NCBI GenBank assembly: GCA_004802705.1 | Contig: SGPL01000379.1 | Span: 1 to 32,285 of the forward strand | Direction: 5' to 3' | Source of the DNA: Bondarzewia mesenterica | Lineage: Eukaryota > Basidiomycota > Agaricomycetes > Russulales > Bondarzewiaceae | DNA: 32,285 nucleotides | Shown here: positions 22,357 to 31,163 of the stretch, one piece after another | How the letters are laid out: the number at the start of each line of letters is the position of its first letter | Position numbering within the stretch: position 1 is the first letter of the stretch | The notes under the pieces: model-generated | What the model was told of the DNA's origin: nothing | Database searches by the model: none | The model's input: the letters and a program-made list of their open reading frames with translations, nothing else | Translations under genes and position numbers: made by a program

Positions 22357-24299
22357 ATGAGCTCACAACAGAGTGCTGTCGGCCAACCCGTCCCCCCAAC
22401 GAAGCATGCAGTTTCAGTCTCTCTACCGACCTGGGCCGACACAGTTGGATACAAAATGGGAGATGCAGGCATCCTTAAATGCATGCAGAATGGGTATCCG
22501 CGGTATTTTATCCACATGAGCATTCGGAAGGTAAGCCTGATCTATTCCCACTGTCACTCCCTCCCATTCCTCTCAAGGGTTTCGCTCCACGAGAATGATT
22601 GACCGACTTTGACTAACTGAAATGATTAGTTGGCTTATATCTGCGAACAACGATATGCGACCGCATCCGAAAGGTCACTTCTCTTAGGATCCTATGATGC
22701 AGCGGAAGCATGTCTTCTTTTCATGGCTACACGAAACGTATCTGTACGCGGCGTGATGCGTCTCCGTCTCCCCGATGCCCGGCCAGGAGCTCAGGTTTAC
22801 GTCGTTTTCTTCCCTGCGGAATCCTTCCATATCGCCAAGCAATTCTGGCAGTACACTGGCCACGGGATTTCCAGTCGTCTCGCAGACCATTGCCTTGTGT
22901 CCATAGAGATAGAAAGCAGTCACAGCGAATTAGTTCTGGAGAGAGTGACTGATAGCATGGCGGACAATTCCGCAACACACGAACTTGCATTGGAAGCCAT
23001 CTCGAATTGCGCTGCGACTGCCAAGATGGCAATTCGTCTTCGCATTGCACATTTGCTTGCGTACGATGTCTCAGCAGACGCCGCTGAGGATGAAGCAGCT
23101 CTGCCGCAAAGGACGGGCATGCCTGTGACTGAGAATGATGTGTTCTTGTACGGGGCTGGCATGACTGCGATCTGGTCAGCACACCAGCTGTGTATTCGGT
23201 CTTTGGGAGCACGCAAGAGCGTTTGTTTTGGGTACGCACGAGGTCGGCTCATTTTAATTCTCTTGTGCTCACCGATCCATCCGGCCACAGATTTCCCTAC
23301 GCCGATACTCTCAAAGTGCTGCAAAAGTGGGGCCCAGGGTGCCATTTCTTTCCCGATGGAGAAGAATCGTCCATTGAAAGCCTAGAAGCTCTGCTCTCAA
23401 CCCAACAGGCTCTGGATCTGACACATCCACCAATTCTGGCACTTTTCACGGAATTCCCCTCAAACCCACTACTAAGATCCGTAGACTTGCTGCGGCTACG
23501 CACGCTAGCAGACAAGTACAGCTTCCCGATTGTTGTCGACGACACCATTGGAAATTCCGTGAATGTACGAGTGATGCCGTATGCGGACATTGTGGTGACG
23601 AGTTTGACCAAAGTGACCAGTGGTCATGCAAATGTCATGGGCGGAAGGTGTGTCTATCATATGTTCCGTGCAACAGCAACTAATCGAGTCATCAGCTTAG
23701 TGCTGAATCCCTCCAGCAAACACTACGCAGCCCTTAGAGCGTCCCTGCAACAAACTTACCAAGATGTCTATTTCGATGAAGACGCTATCCTTATGGAACG
23801 CAACTCGCGTGACTTCCTCCACCGCGTCAATATCATTAACGACAATGCCGAAGCCGTGTGTAACGTTTTGCGCTCCGCCTCACCTGTCATCAAGGAAGTC
23901 TTTTATCCGAAGTGGCAGACCTATGCCAATTATGATGCGTGTCGCGTGAAGTCGAGCTCCGGCAAGGGCGGCGGCTACGGTGGTTTGTTTTCCCTCCTCT
24001 TCGCCTCGTTTCCAGCCGCGAGAGAGTTCTACGATGCGCTCCCTTTCGCTAAGGGTCCAAGCTTGGGAACGAACTTCACGCTCGCATGCCCGTATGCGAT
24101 ACTGGCCCATTTTGAGGAACTTGAATGGGCTGCCCAATACGGCGTGCCAGACGGATTGGTGCGTGTTAGTGTTGGGTTGGAGGAAAAGGGTGTACTGTTG
24201 GAGGGGATTCTTATTGCGGTGAAAGCCGCAGAACGGGCGCATGCGAAGATGATGAAAGATGATGGAGATTATGGTAAGGCTCAGGGGCTGAAACTGTAG
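22357..24299 (+). CDS. Cystathionine gamma-synthase-type PLP enzyme (Cys/Met metabolism)
   Basis: PLP-dependent enzyme of the Cys/Met metabolism family, fungal cystathionine gamma-synthase type, which joins an activated homoserine to cysteine in transsulfuration and methionine synthesis in the cytosol. Three exons: 22357-22530, 22630-23231 and 23291-24299; sum 1785 nt, 594 residues, all phases matching. This is long for the bacterial enzyme (~400) but usual for fungal ones, which have an N-terminal extension (here starting with SLPTWADTVGYKMGD). The catalytic half shows LYGAGMTAIWSAHQL, PSNPLLRSVDLLRLRTLADK, VVDDTIGN and ADIVVTSLTKVTSGHANVMGG; the PLP-binding lysine is about Lys366. The C-terminal SLGTNFTLACPYAILAH and GLVRVSVGLE are typical. 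The ATG at 22357 is the first in frame. No lesion: a housekeeping-type gene in a decaying neighbourhood. Confidence 0.93.
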
Positions 24300-24629
24300 A
24301 GAAGAAAACTAATAAATGTATTTTCAGTCGAGAACTGAAGAAAGAAAGGCAACGACTGGATTGGTTCGTTGAACGGCTACTCGTAGCTATGTTCCACGTT
24401 CCAAGCGCCTGGATTTCAAATTACGGAATCATTCCTTTTACCCTAGTGACATAAGTCCTCATTCACTATCAGGCATGGCAGGTCGGCACGGACTTCAAAA
24501 TCGAACTATTGGAATCTGACACTTACACGGACAGATGCGCGAGTGGATAGAACGTCATCGGGTGGACATATCGGAACAGCGAGGAGATATGTCACTGGGA
24601 GGGCGCATCGGACAGGTTGAGGACACACA
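24300..24629. other. Intergenic region
   Basis: 3' flank of the cystathionine gamma-synthase gene and upstream region of the MT2 transcription unit. Nothing else seen. Confidence 0.5.
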
Positions 24630-24637
24630 TATATAAA
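24630..24637 (+). promoter_or_regulatory. TATA box of the MT2 transcription unit
   Basis: TATATAAA, 32 nt before position 24662, where the duplicated leader begins. A start site 25-35 nt downstream of a TATA box would fall at about 24655-24665. It is the best candidate promoter for the methyltransferase pseudogene MT2. Position and motif only. Confidence 0.55.
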
Positions 24638-24661
24638 GCATTACTCTACGTTCACAATCCC

Positions 24662-24814
24662 TCAGTCGCTTCCTTCGTGACTGAGGTGAGACATCGCTTG
24701 CATACACTGACTACGCTACATGCTAACATATGTACTATACAGGACTGAGAGGTCCGGTTAGGTACGAAATATCAGTCGCTTCCTTCGTGACTGAGGACTG
24801 AGAGGTCCGGTTAG
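24662..24814 (+). repeat. Leader segment present twice: once with an intron, once without it
   Basis: The blocks 24662-24685 (24 nt) and 24743-24761 (19 nt) flank a textbook 57-nt intron at 24686-24742: GTGAGA donor, GCTAAC branch-like site, TATACAG acceptor. After a 10-nt spacer (24762-24771), 24772-24814 repeats both blocks, fused without a single mismatch, exactly as the spliced RNA would read. The left block ends and the right block begins with GACTGAG, and both copies of that heptamer are kept in the fused version. The unit starts about 30 nt after a TATA box. See findings. Confidence 0.85.
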
Positions 24815-25008
24815 TCTGCGCACGCATACCGGTTTCTAACACGAACCTTGCAAGACGACCATCATATGTAAGTATGGTACGAGACCAGAATCAATTGGCC
24901 ACTCGGAGCGCTGGTACACTAGCATCTCTTCTATTGAAACTGCATGCAGCGCTATACACAGAACGATTGTCTTCCGTGTAAGGTCTGCAAGAGGGACTAG
25001 CAGTGCTA

Positions 25009-26322
25009 TGCACAAAGCCGTCGACCATACGACCTGTCTTGGATCACAGTTTGAACTCCTCCCACTGAAAATAGCCACTGGCACTTCCTCATTATCCCAG
25101 GAACCTATGCCCTCCGGAGATGACAAGACTTCCTACATGTTTGCTGTAAGCACCAAGTGCCTATGTCATTTCTAAACTCATCCCAAATTCGTATCTGCCG
25201 CAGGGAAGTGAACAGGAACAACAACGGTAAGCGCAGATTACTGTTGCCTTGTACCTGTGTATAGCTTCAAGGATGTTTCTCCCTGCCATGCAGGCTTGAT
25301 GAACAGCATGATGGTATCGCTCGTTATATGGGGGGCAGGCTATCTTTTGCCCCATTGGGACTCGGAGATCCACGGACTATCTTAGAAATGGGGTGAGTAC
25401 CAACTTGAAAGTGTTCTCGTTGTGATAGGCCGTCCTCACCTCGGGTCTGATGGTGAATGCTCGCTTCAGTGCGGGCACCGGTGTATGGCAAGTGTCTTTG
25501 ACTCCGGGGTTATTGCCTCCGCTGATTGTGCAATGCAATTGCAGGGCCACTCAAGCAGCTCTCCAGTATTCTAACGCTGAAGTGTTGGCCGTCGACATGT
25601 CTCCGCTTCCCCCACGGTTTGACTGCTCCTTAAGCTCGCTCGCTTCTGTGCAACCTGATCGACTCCACGATCAGACCCTTTCCTTCCAACGTCAAGTTTC
25701 AACAACTGGACTTACTGAACGAGTTTCCTTGGGAGAAAGAGAGCTTTGATGTCATACATCTTCGCCTTGTGCTCTATCACGTGTGTACAGCATCTATTTC
25801 CGCCGTCACTCTGTCTGACACGCCGCTTTCTAGATTCCTCATCCATCCGCCTTAATCCACCGTGTGATACCTCTCTTGAAGCCGAATGGGTGGCTTCTCA
25901 TCGAAGACGCCTGCATTCTCGTTTTCCCTCGCGCGAGCGGTCCTGCACAGCGGAAGCGCAATGAAATCACATCGATGATACGTCATCGAAGGGCATCGAT
26001 CCCGAGATAGGCTCGAACCTGGAACATATTTTGCAGACGAGCGGCGCTTTCAGCGACGTCTTCGTCCGAAAAGCGGTCTTACCATTCACGCCGCTGCCGA
26101 ATGGCAAGTCCCTCCGTATGCTCGTTCTTCCATGCACTGACGTTGTCGTAAGCTCCGATGAGGAATTCAGTCATTCGAGCGACAACACGTTCTTTAAACG
26201 ATGGACTCGTGGCCGTTGGGATGACATCTCAGCTTCAGAAGGCCTGGGAAGAAGAGATGAATGACTCTCGTTACGACCCTACCCAGCACTTCTTTTTCAC
26301 CTGGTCTCGCAAAAGCGCCTGA
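25009..26322 (+). pseudogene. SAM-dependent methyltransferase MT2, pseudogene paralogue of MT1
   Basis: Close paralogue of MT1 with the same exon plan. Recognisable pieces: GDDKTSYMFA to 25145, GSEQEQQR from 25204, LDEQHDGIARYMGGRLSFAP, ILEMG, then AGTGVW with a GC-type donor, ATQAALQYSNAEVLAVDMSP, NVKFQQLDLLNEFPWEKESF, HLRLVLYH, LLKPNGWLLIEDAC, GPAQRKRNEITS. A 1-bp deletion just after EITS, compared with MT1, leads to a TAG, and sequence further on has also shifted and shrunk. The rest is still visible out of frame (IGSNLEHILQTSGAFSDVFV, TPLPNGKS) and the end is preserved (YDPTQHFFFTWSRKSA, TGA at 26320-26322). The first motif and N-terminal half are intact, so inactivation looks fairly recent. 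The in-frame ATGs at 25009 and 25107 are both possible starts. Confidence 0.85.
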
Positions 26323-26745
26323 GTTTGTTCCACTTTCAGTTATGCTATTGCCATGGGAAATCTTGACCTACCCTCGCACGTATCTTAGCAATATGACTCT
26401 GGCCAGCGAATCGTGGTGGGATTGGACGCGCAGTGCTGTGTGACGATACTTGCAGCGCCGCCCTGCTTACCGCCGGCCCTGCGTACAGGTTCCCGGTGAT
26501 GACTTCAGGGCCACGATTCAGCATCCAGCGCCAGCACTGAGAACTGAGGGTGAGCGCTCGCGATAAGCCAGGGGAATGGCACCTGGAGAGTTCCGACTTC
26601 CTAGCCGATACTTCGACAGATGATGTGCGACCCTTTCTTCACCGTCCTGCATCCTACCTACTGCACCCGCCGTCCATTCTAATTTAACTGCATTCGCCAT
26701 CCCGCATGGGTTCACGCAATCTTCTGTGATCAGATTCATGGCGGC
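26323..26745. other. Intergenic region
   Basis: Between MT2 and the first direct repeat; no recognisable gene or element. Confidence 0.45.
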
Positions 26746-27316
26746 GGGCAAGAACCCATCGCCTCCGAATGACGGACGTCTGCAGCTCGACCAACGATTG
26801 ACGAGGCTTAACTAGGACGTCTCGAAACCTTAGGGCATGATTTCTGCACAAATCAATGCGTGACTTATGCGATATCCTCACGGCCGCTTTCTCTGATAGA
26901 GCGTTGCTCTGAAGTAACTTTATGTTATCTCCTAGACTTACAGAACTGTCCAAGACACTACGACACACGCTCAAAACCGGCAAAGTTTGGGAGGAATACC
27001 TTGCTCGCATCTGTTATCACTCATTTTGCGATCGTCGAGGGACGCCAGACAGCCTGACAGAGGTACGAATTCTCTTTGAATCTTCTGCCAGTCCTCTTCA
27101 ACCCATGCACTGTACATAATTCAGCTTGTCGAATTTACCGCGTCTCGTCCTCGTCCTCGGTCCGCATAGTCATTGTTTGGATTGCAGTGAAGAGTCATTA
27201 GCAAAACGTTTGACGTCGACATACACATCAAGACGTTCTTTCTTTCATGGTTTTACCAGCATCGATGCAACAGATGAGCCATTCACTACGATTAAGTACC
27301 GATCAGTTTGATGAAT
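26746..27316 (+). repeat. Direct repeat DR1 (~571 bp)
   Basis: Matches 29952-30526 in direct orientation with scattered substitutions and small indels over its whole length. It contains an intron-like element at 27062-27123 (GTACGAATTC...AATTCAG) after the open segment LSKTLRHTLKTGKVWEEYLA, hinting at a former gene; both copies also have stops. The family is not recognised. Its right end touches the duplicated segment B with no spacer. Ends lack TG..CA, so it does not look like an LTR. Confidence 0.85.
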
Positions 27317-27317
27317 T

Positions 27318-27379
27318 GCTTCAACGGCGGCGGCGCGAGTCGTGCATACAGTATAGTCTACTTGAACAGGATCAGACAT
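27318..27379 (-). pseudogene. 5' fragment of the 3'-5' exonuclease-like gene
   Basis: From ATG at 27379 the minus strand reads MSDPVQVDYTVCTTRAA and stays open for about 20 codons, then runs into DR1 sequence. It is the same start as the gene at 5987 and is cut by the duplication boundary. No product is expected. Confidence 0.8.
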
Positions 27380-27811
27380 TGAATGCGTAGACAATGCTTT
27401 GCCTTGGGGGGTATAAGTGTTGTTGTTGGAGGGACCTTGCTGCGTACAACATGTGGGATGCCACTTCATATGCCAGCACATGTGCATAGACTGCGGAAAT
27501 CTTGATATGCATATTGGAATGGACGAAGGCCGCTTCCGACTGCGCCTTCCCGAGTGGGCAAGCAGAGCTTCCAGATCATGTCAGCAGGACGGAGGTGCTC
27601 GACGCAACACACGAATCTAGAAACAAGGCAGAGTTCGAATGAGAACAGAGACTATGATTCAACAACGCACAGTGGGGTAGGAGGGACTGCAGGCTACAGC
27701 ATGTTAACACAATCGCTCGTCCTGACGTACAAGCACAATACGTCAAAGTATATGTTCGAAGTATACACACAGACCAACGCCTAGACTCGACTTCTGGGTG
27801 GAGAGTCCATA

Positions 27812-29464
27812 TTAAACACTTTCTGCTTTGGATTCTTCGACGTCGGAGTCTATAACGAATCCCTTCGTCCACATCCTCTCAGGGTCATATTTCGCCTTCA
27901 ACTTCCTGAGTTTCGCGAGATTGAGGCCAAAGACGGCCTCGGCTGGCTCATCGCCTTGTGCCATGTTAAGCAACAGGCCCAGATCGTGTCCCGTCTTCTG
28001 AATGTTCGTCTGACGGATAAAGGCAGCGGTGGATGTGACAAAAGCCCGGGACACTTCGTCTGTCTCAGGACGCGAGTTCCTGTATACAATGTGTGAACTT
28101 GATCAATCGCCAGCAAATACGACATCAGCATACCGTCCTTGGATGGCGACAGAATAGTGAGGGTATCGGACGCAAAATGCTGTGTCCTCCCTTCTCACTT
28201 CCGCGACTTTCTCTGACTTGCGGGTGTCCCAAATAACCGTGCTCCGCCTTGCATCTTCATGTTCCTCTGTAAATTTGCACCAGCGCGTCCAAACCTCCAA
28301 CATCATATCGGTCCACAGGTCAATGAACGGTACTCCTCGGATGATAAGACGACGTGGAGCGGAAGAAAGCGCCGCGTCGGACGCGTGAGAGACAATGAGT
28401 TGATCTGGAGCTGAAGTTACTTTATCGATAAGAGGAGCTATATCGGAGCGGAATGGTGCCAAAATATTTGCCGTAGAGCGAGTGGTGGCACCAGAGATCC
28501 AAGGTGTGACGACAACCGTTGGCTAAAGCGAATGAGTTGAGAATATAGATGAAATTGTAGCAAGGTCGGACTAACTTGGAAATGAGGGGCCGGACGAGTG
28601 AACATGAGACCCACTTTCTCATGCACGGTCGCGGTTGTCACGAACTCCTGTTAGACCGTTCATCAGAACCAGAAGTAGCACATGGGGAGATGTACCATAC
28701 TTGGATGACCTTGAGTACATCAGGGAATACGGTTCCTGAGTACACCAACGAACCGATTGTCGACGGACCAGGTGAAGGGAAGGTTCTCAGCACGAATTCA
28801 ACAACGATACCAAACTGGCATCCGCCACCTTCAAACATATCATTCAGTCGGAGACAAAAACGATTTGCATCGTTCAAGCCGCACCTCGTATGGCCCAGAA
28901 CAGGTCAGGCTCTTTCGTGACGCTGGTGTCGATGATGCGCCCATCGGCAAGAACGACTTTCGCCGCTACCATGTTGTCTAATCCCAATCCATGCTCGGCG
29001 GTTAAATTACCATATGCCCCACCCAGAAGCGAACCACCGACTCCGACGAACCATAGAGGTGCGCCGACGACCTCGAAACCCTCTTTGCTACCCAATTCGT
29101 AGACATCACCCCAGTTGGCACCTCCCTGAACAATAACGGTAGATCTATCTTTGGAAAGCGTAACTTTCTTCAAGATGGATAGATCGATGACGACGCCTCC
29201 TTGTGAACTGGACCAGGTCGAGGAATGACAACCTCCGCCCTTGACCGCGATCTCCAGTTTGCGGGACGATGCGAAAGATATGATGGTTGATATGTCCGTA
29301 TAGACCGCGGGTTGAGCAACACATGCTGCCTCGAGGACAGACAGATCCGAGTTACGCCGTAGGGCCTCGCTGTACCCAGGCGACATGGGTGACAGGACAT
29401 TGCCTTCTATTTTACCTTGGAGTTGGTGAGCTATGTCAGTCATAAAAGACGGGGAAGCGGTCAT
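27812..29464 (-). pseudogene. Berberine-bridge-type FAD oxidase, copy B, with one premature stop
   Basis: FAD-linked oxidase of the PCMH/BBE superfamily, often tailoring enzymes that oxidise alcohols or form rings. Four exons: 29464-28885, 28828-28701, 28647-28576 and 28522-27812; sum 1491 nt, 496 codons. The FAD-binding half has EIAVKGGGCHSSTW (about residues 71-84, with the histidine expected to hold FAD covalently), GGVVIDLS, IVQGGANWGDVY, GGAYGNLTAEHGLGLDN and LADGRIID. The substrate half ends KAKYDPERMWTKGFVID. Everything is in frame except TGA at 28105-28103 (codon ~400), where copy A reads CGA (Arg). The loss of the last ~97 residues removes the BBE C-terminal block, so activity is unlikely. 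A single C-to-T change explains it. Confidence 0.85.
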
Positions 29465-29488
29465 TGAAGTTAGTAAATACTCACATTA

Positions 29489-29951
29489 GGTACTTGCTCA
29501 GCTGTTTGATCTACAGACTTCTACAGAGCGCCAACAGGCTGAATATAGTAAGGGGTTCGGAATCAGACAGAGTACCCGTCAACAGCCGTCAACCCATGAC
29601 GATGTGTCATGAAACGTCTGCGCGGTACGTCACGCCATTTCGAATTTACGTGTCACAGTTGATTTATTGGACGTCTTTTCGGACCTTCAAGCAAGTTTTG
29701 TATTCAAGCGACTTGCACTCAGATAGCTTATTCTCCAGCTGAGAGCTCGCCCTCTGATTCATCTGGAGTTCTTTTTCCATGGCAGAGCCTCAATGCGTCC
29801 AGTCGTAGTGGCGTTGACGATCGAGTAGGATACTACTACTTATCCTTGCTTTGCAATACTGATCATTCTACACTCTTAAAATTTGCGAAGCTCCATCAGC
29901 CTTTCTTGAAGAACTTTTAGATGTGTAATCTCTCTTCTATCGATTGCTAAT
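29489..29951. other. Unique spacer between copy B and DR2
   Basis: 463 bp with no counterpart elsewhere in the window and no recognisable gene. It should contain whatever remains of the oxidase promoter. Confidence 0.5.
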
Positions 29952-30526
29952 GGGCACAAGAACCTATCGCCTCCGAATGACGGACGTCTGCAGCTCGACC
30001 AACGATTGACGAGGCTTAATTGGGACGTCTCGAAACCTTAAGGCATGATTTCTACACAAATCAATGCGTGACTTATGCGATGCTCGCAGCCGCTTCTTCT
30101 GATAAAGCGTTGCACTGAAGTAACGTTGTGTTATCCTCCTAAATTCTTACAGAACTGTCCAAGACACTACGGCACACGCTCAAAGCCGGCAAAGTTTGGG
30201 AGAAATGCCTTGCTCGCATCCGTTACCACTCATTTTTCGATCGTCGAGGGACGCCAGACAGCCTGACAGAGGTACGAATTCTCTTTGAATCTTCTGCCAG
30301 TCCTCTTCAACCCATGCACTGCACATAATTCAGCTTGTCGAATTCACCGCGTCTCGTCCTCGTCCTCGGTCCGCATAGTCAATTGTTTGGATTGCAGTGA
30401 AGAGTCATTAGCAAAACATTCGACGTCCACATACGCATCAAGGTGTTCTTTCTTTCATGGTTTTACCAGCATCGATGCAACAGATGAGCCATTCACTGCC
30501 ATTAAGTAGCGATCAATTTGATGAAT
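29952..30526 (+). repeat. Direct repeat DR2 (~575 bp)
   Basis: Second copy of DR1, same orientation. It holds the same intron-like element (30272-30333) and the equivalent open segment LSKTLRHTLKAGKVWEKCLA. Unlike DR1 it continues into different sequence on the right, so the pair marks the edges of an inserted or duplicated block. Confidence 0.85.
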
Positions 30527-31163
30527 CCTCCGTGTCCGCTCCGACAAAGAACTGTGCATACTGCACTCTCCAAAAAAATTTTGTTGCAAATGTGTATGTT
30601 CATCCTACGCAACTTCCTATCTGGCAGAGGTCGAACCTGATTGATCGAGTTTACGTAGCCGGCGGCCCGCCGCCATTGCACTGCCACTACGTAAGTGTCC
30701 CGATGATGTCTCAACTTGTCTCATCCACCATGCCGGCCGCGCAGATCGCAATCGCTGTGGTTTCCGATTGTCCCCCACGTGTTTAACCAGTGCACTAATC
30801 CTCCAATGGTGCGCACTTTCATTTCTCATGATGCCCATGAGACTGTCGAGACCAAGATACGGTTGATTCGGCTGCATCGCTTATTGTCGGCTCTTGTCAG
30901 CTCCGTCCTTGTCTTCGACCAGGAATGGCTACTTAGCGTACTTCACACCAACCTGCGCTTCCAACCGATTAATCTACTGTTGTGATCATCCTCCTGCCCG
31001 ATTAAGACGCTGTTCCTGAGCACTTGCTGGGACCTGTTTTCTCATCTATATTTATGAAATATGCTTGGGCGTTTCGCACTTAGGGCGTAACTTAAACTTG
31101 CATCTGACATTAAATACCTAGATCAGACTGACACATCTCTGGTGGATCCCTTTCTCAACTTCA
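30527..31163. other. Mostly unassigned, with a coding-like fragment
   Basis: Directly after DR2 an open stretch to about 30689 reads SSVSAPTKNCAYCTLQKNF...LPIWQRSNLIDRVYVAGG, followed by a good donor (GTAAGT). I do not recognise it; it could be the continuation of whatever gene DR came from. The last ~200 bp should be the promoter of the membrane protein gene at 31164. Confidence 0.35.

Larger units (their letters stand above)
27318..29488. repeat. Segmental duplication, copy B (~2.17 kb)
   Basis: Second copy of 5926-8101, same orientation, without N bases. It includes only the first ~20 codons of the exonuclease-like gene at its left edge, where DR1 begins, so this is most simply the transferred copy. 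Its right edge is just upstream of the oxidase start. Confidence 0.9.

Noticed and set aside
24662..24814. Simple tandem duplication as explanation of the leader repeat
   Set aside because: A tandem duplication would have copied the intron too; the second copy lacks exactly the intron, with both GACTGAG heptamers retained.
28182..28388. Plus-strand frame antisense to the oxidase, also present at 6794-7000
   Set aside because: Its presence in both copies follows from the segmental duplication; it is the shadow of the minus-strand exon.
26746..30526. DR1/DR2 as LTRs of a retrotransposon
   Set aside because: No TG..CA ends, no primer-binding site or polypurine tract, no gag/pol between them, and the intervening DNA is a copied cellular gene.
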